Origin: Lacinutrix sp. Bg11-31
GTDB taxonomy: Bacteria > Bacteroidota > Bacteroidia > Flavobacteriales > Flavobacteriaceae
Assembly: GCF_002831665.1 (NCBI RefSeq)
Contig: NZ_CP025118.1
Location: 2,728,001-2,792,000 of the forward strand
Reading direction: 5' to 3'
DNA length: 64,000 nt
The notes beneath the pieces are model-generated. The model did no database searches. It was not told the origin of the DNA and saw nothing but the letters and a program-made list of their open reading frames with translations. The position numbers were made by a program, and so were the translations under genes. Positions 1 through 9,377 of this stretch are shown piece after piece. Position 1 is the stretch's first letter; every line of letters begins with the position of its first letter.

Positions 1-41
1 GTTTTCTTTTTATCGTATTTCAACTTTTAAATCCAACTACT

Positions 42-3000
42 ATGCAATTAAAATCAATTTTTGCCTTGATCTTCTGTATCTCCTTAGCACTGTCTTGTAA
101 CAAAAAAGAAACAGAAACCAATAATCTTTTCAAATTTAGAGATTATATAAGTTATACAACTTCTGGTGTAGTATCTACCACAAGTAGCATTCAAATTAGT
201 TTAGCTAAAGAAGTTGAAAATTGGGAGGTTGGCAATGAAATTGATGGCAATTTAGTTTCTATAAAACCTAACGTTTCTGGAAATTTAAAAGTAGCCAATA
301 AACATGCTTTAACTTTTACTCCAAATGAGTCCTTAGATCCAGATACAGAATATTCGGTTACTGTTAAATTAGGGGAAATTTATCCAGAGATGCCTACTGA
401 GTTTTCAGATTACGCCTTTCAGTTTAAAACCATTACACCTAATTTTAATGTGGTTACAAACGATTTACAATCTTACAATAAGGAATGGCAATATTTATTA
501 GGTGTAGTAAAATCCGCAGATAACATTACTACAGAACAAGTAAAACAATTAATTGAAGCCTCTCAAGGTGGAAAAAAATTAAATATAGAGTGGAACGAAG
601 AACGCTTACCGTCACGAGTTTTCGAATTTAAAATTGATAGTATTAATCGTAAAATTGAAGACAGTGATATTTTAATAAAATGGAATGGAAGAGCGATTGG
701 TGCTGATAATTCTGGCGAAAATATTTTTGCTATTCCTGGTAAAAACAACTTTACGATTACAAAAATAGATGTGGTTCAAAATCCTGAGCAATATCTGTTA
801 ATCAACTTTTCTGATCCTATTAAAAAGCAACAAAATTTCGATGGATTGGTAACGATTCAGAATACCAAAAATCCAAAATATATTGTCGATGGTAATGTGT
901 TAAAAGCGTATCCAGATTCTAAAATCACAGGAAACGTGCAAGTCGATGTTTTTCAAGGTATTCAAAATACCGAAGGTTATAAACTAAAAAAACCTTTTTC
1001 TGAAACTATCTCTTTTCAAGAAGTAAAACCAGAAGTACGTTTGGTAAATAGTGGAGTAATTTTACCAAATTCTCAAGAATTAAAATTCAATTTTGAAGCT
1101 GTAAACCTTAAAAAGGTAGATTTAAAAGTTATTAAAATATACGAAGACAATGTGCTTCAGTTCTTACAAGATAATGAGTTACAAGGCGGAAACGATAATA
1201 GTATTAAACAAGTAGGTCGACGCATAGCAAAACAAACTATTACTTTAGTAAACGATGGCGTTGAGAATACTGGCAAATGGAAAACCTACAGTGCAGATTT
1301 ATCTAAAATATTTAAAGCAGATCCTGGTGCTCTTTATAGAATAGAACTAAGTTTTAAAAAGGACTACTCTTTTTACGATTGCTCTGTAAATCAAAATATC
1401 ACAAATTCTGAAGACAACGACAATTACTATGAAGACGAATATTACGAGGACGATTATTACAATTATAATGAAAGCTCAACAGAAGATGAGCTAGAAGAAG
1501 AATATTGGGACAACCTAACTTACAGATATAGAGGCAGAAACTACAACTGGAGAGAACGCGACAATCCTTGTCATGCTGCTTATTATAACGAAAATCGTGA
1601 AGTATCACAAAACTTATTAGCATCAAACCTAGGTGTTATTGTAAAAAAAGGAGCGAACAACAATTACTATTTTGCCGTTACAAACATCCTTAACACTAAT
1701 ATTGAGGCTGCTGCAAAAGTAACGTTGTACAATTACCAACAACAAGAAATCTCTAGCACAACCACAGACAGTCAAGGTTTAGCAAAAATAGAAACTAATA
1801 GTCATGCTGCTTTTGTTATTGTTAGTAAAGGCAATAATAAAACATATATAAAACTACGAGATGGTCGCGCTTTATCGCTTAGTAAATTCGATGTTTCTGG
1901 AAACCATTTACAACGTGGTTTAAAAGGTTATATTTATGGAGAACGCGGTGTTTGGAGACCTGGAGACTCATTACACCTTACTTTTATTTTAGACGATAAT
2001 GGCAATAAATTACCAAAAGAACATCCTGTAAAAATGGAAGTTACAGATCCTAACGGAAAGCTAGCTTACAAGAAAATAACTAGCGAGAGTGTTAACGGTT
2101 TTTACACCTTTACAATACCTACTTCTACCAATAACAAAACAGGTAACTGGAACGCGAAAGTAAGTGTTGGTGGCGCCACTTTTTACAAAGGCTTAAAAGT
2201 TGAAACAGTAAAACCAAACCGATTAAAAATTAAAGTAGGTTTTAAAGATGAAATACTCTCTGGAAGCGAAGCATTAAATGGAACACTTAATGTTAATTGG
2301 CTACATGGAGCACCTGCTAAAAACGTTAAAACTGAAATAAAAGCAAAATTCAGCAACGCTTATTCGCCTTTTAAAAACTATAAAGAATACATATTTAACG
2401 ATCCTTCGCGTTCTTATTCTCAAGAAGAATTAAATGTTTTTGAAGGTAATGTTAACGAAGAAGGCTTTGCCGAAATCAACAATAAATTAAGTGTAGGACA
2501 GAATGCGCCTGGCATGTTAAACGTACAGTTTTTAGTACGTGCTTTCGAAAATGGAGGTGATTTCTCTATGGATGCATTTACAAAGCAATATGCACCTTAC
2601 AAATCGTTTGTTGGATTGCGTTCTCCAAAAGGTCGTGCTTATGGCTCTTTTTATACAGACGAAAACCAAACTTTCGATATTGTTGTAGTGGACGATCAAG
2701 GAAATCCAATAAAACGTAACGGACTTGAAGTAAAAGTGTATAAAGTTGAATGGCGTTGGTGGTGGAATTCATCTTACGATAACTTATCAAAATACACATC
2801 AAGCTCGTTTCACAAGCCTTTTCTGAACAGTAAAATTAATACTGATTCTAAAGGAAAAGCAAGCTTAACTATTAATGTTCCTGAAGAAGAAGGTGGACGT
2901 TATTTAATTCGTCTTTACGATCCTAAAAGTGGTCACGCAACTGGTCGTACAGCATACTTCTACAAAAACTGGTGGAAAAAACAACCAACAGGAGATAAAG

Positions 3001-5615
3001 AGGCTGCTAAAATGTTAGTATTTGCTGCAGATAAAGAAAACTATAATGTTGGTGAAACTGCAAAAATTACTTTTCCTTCTGGAACAGAAGGTCGCGCATT
3101 AATTTCAATAGAAAACGGCACAGAAGTTATTGAGCAGAAGTGGCTAAAAACGAAAGCTGGAGAAACGGTTGTAGATATTCCTATTACAAAAGAAATGGCT
3201 CCAAATGTGTTTGTAAATATTTCATTATTACAACCACATACTACAACTGCTAACGACTTACCACTACGTTTATATGGTGTTATTCCAATTTTAGTTGAAG
3301 ATCCGAGTACCAAATTGGAACCTGAAATTAGAATGCCTAGCGTATTACGTCCAGAAGAAGAATTTACAGTTATTGTTTCAGAAAAAAACAACAAAGCAAT
3401 GACCTATACTATTGCCATGGTAGAAGAAGGCTTGTTAGATTTAACACGTTTTAAAACACCAAATGCATGGTCTGCTTTTTACGCTCGTGAAGCTTTAGGT
3501 GTAAAAACTTGGGATGTTTTTGATGATGTTATTGGTGCATATTCTGGTAGTATAGATCAAGTATTTGCCATTGGTGGAGATGGAAGTGCTGCAGGTGGAA
3601 AAAACAAAAAAGCAAACCGTTTCAAGCCTGTTGTAAAAGTATTAGGTCCTTTTAAATTAGAGGCTGGCGGAAGAGAAACGCATACTATTAAAATGCCAAA
3701 TTATATTGGAGCAGTAAGAACAATGGTAGTTGCAGGAAACACGAAGAATGAAGCTTATGGAAGCACAGACAAATCTGTAGAAGTTAAAAAGCCATTAATG
3801 GTTTTAGCAACATTACCAAGGAAATTAAGTCCTGGTGAAAAAGTAACGCTTCCTGTTACCGTTTTCGCTATGGAACCTAATATTAAAAATGTTGATATTA
3901 AACTTAAATTAAGTAACGGCATTAAAATAATTGGTGAGCAATCTAAAAAATTAACTTTCGCTAAACCAGATGAGCAAATGGCTTATTTTGAGTTAGACGT
4001 AAGCCAAGCAAATGGCATAAATACTGTAGAGGTTATTGCTACTGGAAATGGTGAAAAATCGACTTACAAAGTAGAATTAGATGTAGAGAATGTGAATCCG
4101 ATAACCTCGAAATCACTCGATAAAACTTTAGAGAAATCTGCTTCAGCAAATCTTGATTTTAAAACCTTTGGTGTTGTTGGTTCAAATAGTGCAACGGTTG
4201 AATTTTCAACCATGCCACCAATGGATTTCTCACGTAGATTACAATATTTAGTACAATATCCTCATGGTTGTTTAGAGCAAACGACTTCTGGAGTGTTTCC
4301 GCAGTTATATTTAAATGAAATTTTTGATATTCCGTTGAAGAAAAAACAAGAAATTCAATCTAATATCGAAAATGGAATCAAACGTTTAGGGAATTTCCAA
4401 AGACCAAATGGAGGTATGAGTTATTGGATGGGAGAAAATACTGCCAATGATTGGGGAACCAGCTATTCTGGTCACTTTATGATAGAAGCCGAAAAACTAG
4501 GATTCGTTCTTCCGCTTACTTTTAAAAGCAATTGGATAAAACACCAAAGAGAAGCTGCTAGAAGCTGGAGACCAAGCTATAAAACGTACAATAGCGATTT
4601 AGCACAAGCCTACAGATTATACACTTTAGCGTTGGCAGGAAGCCCAGATTTAGGAGCAATGAACAGACTAAAAGAGTTTAGTGAGATTTCTAACGAAGCT
4701 AAATGGAGATTGGCTGCAGCATATGCATTAGCAGGACAAACAGAAGCAAGTAAAGCTATTTCTAAAACAGCCAATATAGAGTTTAAAGCACCTAGATACA
4801 ATTATTACACTTATGGATCTATAGACAGAAATCGTGCCATGGCATTAGAAACTATGGTGTTAACTAAAGATTATAGAATGCAGGAATTATCTAAAACTTT
4901 AGCTAAAGATCTATCAAGTAACCGTTGGATGAGCACACAAACAACAGCTTACAGTTTACTCGCTATGGCAAAAATGGTAAAAGAAAATGGTGGAAAATCT
5001 CTTGATTTAGAATACACAATCAATGGTAAAACTGAAACCATAACCACAAAAAGTGCTATTGCGCAAAGAGAATTAAAAGTTAACGATGGTAATAATAAAT
5101 TAAGCTTTAAAAATAAGCAAGGTAATATTGTTTACGTTCGTGTTTTAAATTCGGGAAAACTACCTCTTGGAAAAGAATTAGTAGAACAAAGAGGCTTAAG
5201 CACAAGTGTTGTTTACAAGGATTTAAAAGGAAATGCTATAGAAATCGATAATCTTAAACAAGGTCAAGATTTTGTGGCAACTGTAACGGTTTCAAACCTT
5301 AAAAATGAACGCGTGGCAGATGTTGCATTAACACAAATATTCCCATCGGGTTGGGAAATTGTAAACACACGCTTTACAGCCTTTGGAAATGCTGCTAAAA
5401 GAAGCGATGCTAGATTTACAGACATTCGCGATGACAGAGTTAATTTCTATTTCGATTTAAATAAAAAAGGACAGTATGGAACCAACACCTTTAATGTTAT
5501 GCTAAACGCATCGTATTTAGGAACCTACTATTTACCTGGAGTTCAAGCCGAAGCAATGTACGATAACGAGTTTCTAGTACGTACAAAAGGAAAATGGGTA
5601 ACTGTAGAAAAATAA
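42..5615 (+). CDS. Alpha-2-macroglobulin family lipoprotein with thioester motif
   Basis: This is a very large (1857 residues) bacterial alpha-2-macroglobulin, a periplasmic protease-trapping protein anchored as a lipoprotein. The N-terminus is a type II signal peptide ending in the lipobox LALSC, with Cys at about residue 19. Macroglobulin-like domains follow, and the family motif GERGVWRPGDSLH lies near residue 631. The thioester motif CLEQ is intact at residues 1410-1413 inside YPHGCLEQTTSG, followed by the alpha-helical thioester domain and a C-terminal receptor-binding-like domain. An acidic, Tyr-rich insert lies at about residues 457-490. In many bacteria this gene is paired with PBP1C; here pbpC starts about 3.8 kb downstream on the same strand, so the pair is kept but interrupted. 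Predicted role: trapping foreign proteases that breach the outer membrane. The family call is firm; the biological role is inferred. Confidence 0.95.
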   Translation: MQLKSIFALIFCISLALSCNKKETETNNLFKFRDYISYTTSGVVSTTSSIQISLAKEVENWEVGNEIDGNLVSIKPNVSGNLKVANKHALTFTPNESLDPDTEYSVTVKLGEIYPEMPTEFSDYAFQFKTITPNFNVVTNDLQSYNKEWQYLLGVVKSADNITTEQVKQLIEASQGGKKLNIEWNEERLPSRVFEFKIDSINRKIEDSDILIKWNGRAIGADNSGENIFAIPGKNNFTITKIDVVQNPEQYLLINFSDPIKKQQNFDGLVTIQNTKNPKYIVDGNVLKAYPDSKITGNVQVDVFQGIQNTEGYKLKKPFSETISFQEVKPEVRLVNSGVILPNSQELKFNFEAVNLKKVDLKVIKIYEDNVLQFLQDNELQGGNDNSIKQVGRRIAKQTITLVNDGVENTGKWKTYSADLSKIFKADPGALYRIELSFKKDYSFYDCSVNQNITNSEDNDNYYEDEYYEDDYYNYNESSTEDELEEEYWDNLTYRYRGRNYNWRERDNPCHAAYYNENREVSQNLLASNLGVIVKKGANNNYYFAVTNILNTNIEAAAKVTLYNYQQQEISSTTTDSQGLAKIETNSHAAFVIVSKGNNKTYIKLRDGRALSLSKFDVSGNHLQRGLKGYIYGERGVWRPGDSLHLTFILDDNGNKLPKEHPVKMEVTDPNGKLAYKKITSESVNGFYTFTIPTSTNNKTGNWNAKVSVGGATFYKGLKVETVKPNRLKIKVGFKDEILSGSEALNGTLNVNWLHGAPAKNVKTEIKAKFSNAYSPFKNYKEYIFNDPSRSYSQEELNVFEGNVNEEGFAEINNKLSVGQNAPGMLNVQFLVRAFENGGDFSMDAFTKQYAPYKSFVGLRSPKGRAYGSFYTDENQTFDIVVVDDQGNPIKRNGLEVKVYKVEWRWWWNSSYDNLSKYTSSSFHKPFLNSKINTDSKGKASLTINVPEEEGGRYLIRLYDPKSGHATGRTAYFYKNWWKKQPTGDKEAAKMLVFAADKENYNVGETAKITFPSGTEGRALISIENGTEVIEQKWLKTKAGETVVDIPITKEMAPNVFVNISLLQPHTTTANDLPLRLYGVIPILVEDPSTKLEPEIRMPSVLRPEEEFTVIVSEKNNKAMTYTIAMVEEGLLDLTRFKTPNAWSAFYAREALGVKTWDVFDDVIGAYSGSIDQVFAIGGDGSAAGGKNKKANRFKPVVKVLGPFKLEAGGRETHTIKMPNYIGAVRTMVVAGNTKNEAYGSTDKSVEVKKPLMVLATLPRKLSPGEKVTLPVTVFAMEPNIKNVDIKLKLSNGIKIIGEQSKKLTFAKPDEQMAYFELDVSQANGINTVEVIATGNGEKSTYKVELDVENVNPITSKSLDKTLEKSASANLDFKTFGVVGSNSATVEFSTMPPMDFSRRLQYLVQYPHGCLEQTTSGVFPQLYLNEIFDIPLKKKQEIQSNIENGIKRLGNFQRPNGGMSYWMGENTANDWGTSYSGHFMIEAEKLGFVLPLTFKSNWIKHQREAARSWRPSYKTYNSDLAQAYRLYTLALAGSPDLGAMNRLKEFSEISNEAKWRLAAAYALAGQTEASKAISKTANIEFKAPRYNYYTYGSIDRNRAMALETMVLTKDYRMQELSKTLAKDLSSNRWMSTQTTAYSLLAMAKMVKENGGKSLDLEYTINGKTETITTKSAIAQRELKVNDGNNKLSFKNKQGNIVYVRVLNSGKLPLGKELVEQRGLSTSVVYKDLKGNAIEIDNLKQGQDFVATVTVSNLKNERVADVALTQIFPSGWEIVNTRFTAFGNAAKRSDARFTDIRDDRVNFYFDLNKKGQYGTNTFNVMLNASYLGTYYLPGVQAEAMYDNEFLVRTKGKWVTVEK

Positions 5616-5619
5616 TTTA

Positions 5620-5639
5620 ATTCCTGCGAAAGCAGGAAT
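5620..5639. repeat. Palindromic intergenic repeat, copy 1 (ATTCCTGC-GAAA-GCAGGAAT)
   Basis: A perfect 8-bp inverted repeat with a GAAA loop lies 5 bases after the stop of the macroglobulin gene. The same palindrome recurs at 26822, 26869, 61497, 61549 and 63872. It may act as a transcription terminator or mRNA-stabilising hairpin here. No T-run follows on the plus strand. Confidence 0.85.
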
Positions 5640-5767
5640 CTAATATAAAAAAACCAATATGATTTGAATATGAATAACAATAAAGGACGCTTTATTTACA
5701 ACACTTTCAAGTGATAACAAACCAACTAAAATGTTTAAATGTCATATTAATTTTAAAACAAAACATT

Positions 5768-6631
5768 ATGAAAACGACAAAACATTTTATCACAGCAATT
5801 TTATTATTACTAGTAACTTTTAGTTACGCACAAGATTATGCGTATGTAAACGCAGATAGCGGTTTAACCGTTAGAGAAAGACCAGATATTGCAGCCTCAA
5901 AATTAGGAAAGCTTATGTACAATGAAGCTGTTGAGGTAGTAGAGGAAACCAATGTAAAATTGGTTGTAATAGACCAAGGTAATAAAATTTCTGGAGAATG
6001 GGTGAAAATAAAAATGAATGGCTACCAAGACTTAAAAGGCTATGTCTTTAATGGTTTTTTATCTAAGAACAAACTAGCAAAAATTGTTAATATAAAACTC
6101 GCAGAAGCAGATATTCACATTAAAAATCTTGCCATTTACAATGATGATGATCTTTTAGATTTAACAACTAATAACAGTCTAAATATTGGAATACATGTAA
6201 AAAATACACCTGGAAAAAAAACCATTGAAGTTAAAAATAACAACTATAAGAGTGTGAAAATTTTACAGCGCTACCAAAACACTTTGAACATTACAGGTGA
6301 AGATCTACGTTGTGATTTATCTGAATGGAAACAATATCAATCTGAATGGAAGCCAATTAAAAAAATTAACAAAACAAGATTCCAAACATTAACTTACACT
6401 GAAGCTGATGCAAAACAATTTGTTCCAATTTCTATTGAGGATTTAAAAGCAATTGTAACAGAAAAATGTGGAGAAGATTGGTCTAAACGAATTGATAAAA
6501 TTTCTAATATTAATCAGTTTCCTATTAACGTTGACACAAATCAGGTCTTTTTAAAATTTATTTTAACCGATTTTGACGATAATGTTACAGAAAAAACAAT
6601 AACCTTTACAGTACCAAAACACGAGAAATAA
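5768..6631 (+). CDS. Secreted SH3-like domain protein
   Basis: A 287-residue exported protein. The open frame extends upstream to a GTG at 5711, but the ATG at 5768 gives a clean signal peptide (MKTTKHFITAILLLLVTFSYAQ, cut after AQ), so this start is preferred. Residues 23-100 look like a bacterial SH3 domain (the opening DYAYVNADSGLTVRERP resembles the typical 'LNVRSGPS' start), which in this family binds peptidoglycan or other envelope ligands. The C-terminal 180 residues match no domain I can name. It sits between the alpha-2-macroglobulin and an ABM-domain gene on the same strand, so a periplasmic envelope role is plausible. Confidence 0.75.
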   Translation: MKTTKHFITAILLLLVTFSYAQDYAYVNADSGLTVRERPDIAASKLGKLMYNEAVEVVEETNVKLVVIDQGNKISGEWVKIKMNGYQDLKGYVFNGFLSKNKLAKIVNIKLAEADIHIKNLAIYNDDDLLDLTTNNSLNIGIHVKNTPGKKTIEVKNNNYKSVKILQRYQNTLNITGEDLRCDLSEWKQYQSEWKPIKKINKTRFQTLTYTEADAKQFVPISIEDLKAIVTEKCGEDWSKRIDKISNINQFPINVDTNQVFLKFILTDFDDNVTEKTITFTVPKHEK

Positions 6632-6658
6632 TCTCAATTATTTCATAGAAAATAAATT

Positions 6659-6967
6659 ATGAAAAACTTTAAACCATACTACGCAGTGATTTTTACTTCT
6701 ACCAGAACCGAAGGCGACAACGGCTACAACGACATGGCAGATTTAATGGAAACTTTAGCTAAAAAGCAAAACGGCTTTATTAGCATAGATTCCGCTAAAA
6801 ACGAAATAGGAATCACTGTTAGTTACTGGGAAAACTTAGAAGCAATTAAGAATTGGAAACAACAAACCGATCATCTTTTAGCACAACAAAAAGGAATTAA
6901 AGACTGGTACACATGGTATAATGTGCGTATTTGCAAAGTAGAACGCGAGTATGAGTTTAATAAATAA
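6659..6967 (+). CDS. Antibiotic biosynthesis monooxygenase (ABM) domain protein
   Basis: A 102-residue protein with the dimeric ferredoxin-like ABM fold, recognised from the N-terminal strand YYAVIFTSTRT, the helix MADLMETLAKKQNGFISID and the typical segment VSYWENLEAIKNWKQQTDH. Family members range from quinol monooxygenases to haem-degrading enzymes, and many have no known substrate. There is no signal peptide, so it is cytoplasmic. It starts 27 bases after the SH3-like gene and may be co-transcribed with it. The substrate cannot be told from sequence. Confidence 0.85.
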   Translation: MKNFKPYYAVIFTSTRTEGDNGYNDMADLMETLAKKQNGFISIDSAKNEIGITVSYWENLEAIKNWKQQTDHLLAQQKGIKDWYTWYNVRICKVEREYEFNK

Positions 6968-6989
6968 CGAAAACTCCATATCAAGCTTA

Positions 6990-9290
6990 TTAACGTTTTA
7001 AAGCAAAGTGTCCTACGCGACGTTGACCTTCAATAATTATTACATACCAATAATCTGATGTTGGTAAAGGATTACCATTAAACGTACCATCCCAAGAGAA
7101 TGGTGCGTTTTTTGTGCTTTTTAAAAGCTTTCCAAAACGGTTAAAAATTTGAACTTGAGAAGAACCATAATGCTCAATTCCTTTTAAATCAAAAGTGTTA
7201 TTTATTGTATCACCATTTGGAGTGAAAAATTGTGGTATATAAAAGTGTAAATAAGTGCTTATTGCCACTTCAATACAATTATTTGCTTTTACATAAATAG
7301 AGTATTGTCCACCTTCTACATTATAAAAAACAGTGTTTGATTGATAAGTAATTCCGTCTAAAGAATAGAGAAAATTTCCTGTATTAACTGTGGTTATTAC
7401 AATAGAAGTTCCTATGGATGAAATAGTTTCAATTATTGGAACATCTATTTGTTCAACATTAAAAGTTATAACTGTAGTTGCACAACCATCAGTCACTTCA
7501 ACACTATAAATTCCTTGCATACTAACGGTATTAAAGGAGGTTATTTCACCAGTATTCCAGAGGTAAGTTGGGTTTGTAATTGTGGTATTAGCTTGTAGTG
7601 TAATCGTTTCACCTTCACAAAACATTACAAATTCTTCTATATTATCAATTGGCTGATCTCCAATAATTTCCCACATACAAGTTGTACTGTTGAAAGTGGT
7701 TGTTTCCCAACATTCTAATCCTGTTGGTTCTACAGGTTGTGTTCCCGTTGTAACTTCCCACATACAAGTTGTATTATTAAAAGTAGTGGTTTCCCAACAT
7801 TCTACGGAGGGCTGTGTTGGTTGCGTACCTGTAACTTCCCACATACAAGTTGTGTTGTTAAAGGTTGAGGTTTCCCAACATTCTGTTGTTGGTTGGGTTG
7901 GTTGCGTACCTGAGACTTCCCATATACAAGTTGTATTGTTAAAGGTTGAGGTTTCCCAGCACTCCAATCCTATTGGTTGTGCTGGTTGTGTTCCCGATAA
8001 TTCCCACATGCATGTCGCATTGTTGAAAGCTGCAGTTTGCCAACATTCTGTTGTTGGTTGTGCTGGTTGTGTTCCTGAGACTTCCCATGTACAAGTTGTA
8101 TTGTTAAAAGTCGACGTTTCCCAACATTCTAATCCTGTTGGCTGAGCAGGTTGTGTACCTGAAATCTGCCACATACATGTTGTATTGTTAAAACTAGTGG
8201 TTTCCCAACATTCTAATCCTATGGGAGGAGAAGGTTGAGCTCCTGTAATTTCCCACGAACATGTTGTATCGTTTACTGTTGCTGTTTCCCAGCATTCGGT
8301 TGCAGGTTCAGGTGGTAACTGATTTACAGTTAATTGAAAAACTTCCGATACCACATTACACTGAGAATTATTTAAATTAACAGCAGACTCTGCAACTTTC
8401 GCTCTGTAATACATCGTGTTATTAATTCCAGAAACTGTTATGGTTTGAGCTGTTTCTCCTACAATATCTGTCCAAGTTATTCCATCTACACTTTCTTGCC
8501 ATTGATAAAAATGATTCGCAAAAACCGAATTATCTGGTGTTACAGTTAAAGTCGTAGAATATGGTGTTTGACTGCTACAAATGGTTTCATTGTTATTATT
8601 TGAATCATCACTAGTGGTAATATTATCTCCACAACTTTTAAAAAAAATATCATCAATAGCCAAGTCATTACCACAACCTCCAACTCCATTGTTTTTCATT
8701 TTTAAAATAACAGAAGCTTGTCCTGGTAGTGTTTGAAAAACTAAACCATATTGCAACCAATTAGCAGAAGTTGTACTACCAATATTTCCTGTACTACCAG
8801 AAGCCAATAAATTAGTATCTGTATTATCCCAAATTTCAAAACTTACATTTATAGGAATAACACCTGCACCACAGAATCCATTAGAAGAATTTAAATTTAT
8901 TAACCAAGAAGAAAACTCGTAAGAAGTATTAGCACAAAGTCCACTTACTGTTGTTCTGTAAAATTCTCCTGAAGTAAAATCAGAGTTTATTACTAGCATT
9001 TTACCATTAGTATCGCCAGCCGTATGATCCTGAATACTGAACCAATCAAAATAATTAGTTGTATTACTTACAGCATAAAAACCATCATTAGGATCAACAC
9101 CATTAGCATAGGCGTAAGTAGTGGTTCCTGCTGGTAAAGCATTTTGACCCACTCCAGCACCAAACGTTTCTATAAAGATTGGGTCTCCAGAATTTCCATT
9201 ACAAAAGCCTAGTTGAGCAAATGTAATTTCCGAAGAAAAAAAAGCACAAAAAATTATGATTATATTAAGAGGAATAAGGTTGTTTTTCAC
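6990..9290 (-). CDS. T9SS type B sorting-domain surface protein with eight 27-residue repeats
   Basis: A 766-residue secreted protein. A signal peptide ends around ITFAQ (residues 1-26). Residues 27-220 form a jelly-roll-like N-terminal module, and an Ig-like region follows to about 330. Residues 332-547 are eight tandem 27-residue repeats of the form ECWETxTFNNTTCMWEVxGT followed by QP and a short linker, each with two Cys and two Trp. A further Ig-like module precedes the C-terminal gliding-motility-associated (CHU_C, type B) sorting domain at about 685-766, which begins IPQFFTPNGDTINNTFDL. The C-terminal domain directs export through T9SS and surface attachment. It is convergent with the ABM gene and divergent from pbpC. 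Probable adhesin or surface-layer protein; the ligand is unknown. Confidence 0.92.
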   Translation of the reverse strand: MKNNLIPLNIIIIFCAFFSSEITFAQLGFCNGNSGDPIFIETFGAGVGQNALPAGTTTYAYANGVDPNDGFYAVSNTTNYFDWFSIQDHTAGDTNGKMLVINSDFTSGEFYRTTVSGLCANTSYEFSSWLINLNSSNGFCGAGVIPINVSFEIWDNTDTNLLASGSTGNIGSTTSANWLQYGLVFQTLPGQASVILKMKNNGVGGCGNDLAIDDIFFKSCGDNITTSDDSNNNNETICSSQTPYSTTLTVTPDNSVFANHFYQWQESVDGITWTDIVGETAQTITVSGINNTMYYRAKVAESAVNLNNSQCNVVSEVFQLTVNQLPPEPATECWETATVNDTTCSWEITGAQPSPPIGLECWETTSFNNTTCMWQISGTQPAQPTGLECWETSTFNNTTCTWEVSGTQPAQPTTECWQTAAFNNATCMWELSGTQPAQPIGLECWETSTFNNTTCIWEVSGTQPTQPTTECWETSTFNNTTCMWEVTGTQPTQPSVECWETTTFNNTTCMWEVTTGTQPVEPTGLECWETTTFNSTTCMWEIIGDQPIDNIEEFVMFCEGETITLQANTTITNPTYLWNTGEITSFNTVSMQGIYSVEVTDGCATTVITFNVEQIDVPIIETISSIGTSIVITTVNTGNFLYSLDGITYQSNTVFYNVEGGQYSIYVKANNCIEVAISTYLHFYIPQFFTPNGDTINNTFDLKGIEHYGSSQVQIFNRFGKLLKSTKNAPFSWDGTFNGNPLPTSDYWYVIIIEGQRRVGHFALKR
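7650..8297 (-). repeat. Eight tandem 81-bp coding repeats
   Basis: 648 bp made of eight 81-bp units inside the surface protein gene, encoding residues 332-547. Units differ at scattered positions, e.g. CMWEV, CTWEV, CIWEV, CMWQI, and ECWQTAAFNNATC in the fourth unit. The fourth-base pattern is regular enough to keep an antisense frame open across much of the array. Confidence 0.95.
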
Positions 9291-9377
9291 GTTTATATAA
9301 ATATTAATAACTAATTATAAATGTATTTATTTAAATTCACAACTATTAAACTCACTAAAAACAGTACTGTATAGTTT

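Noticed and set aside
3041..3394. Minus-strand frame of 117 residues inside the macroglobulin gene
   Set aside because: Antisense to a conserved region, without domain or promoter.
5711..5767. GTG start upstream of the SH3-like protein
   Set aside because: It would place a polar stretch before the signal peptide; the internal ATG at 5768 gives a normal signal.
7690..8145. A 151-residue open frame on the plus strand opposite the repeats
   Set aside because: It is antisense to the 81-bp repeat array; the repetitive sequence keeps the frame open by chance, and the encoded protein has no signal, domain or promoter.
7650..8297. Regular repeats that could suggest a CRISPR array
   Set aside because: Units are in-frame coding repeats without unique spacers, and no cas gene is near.
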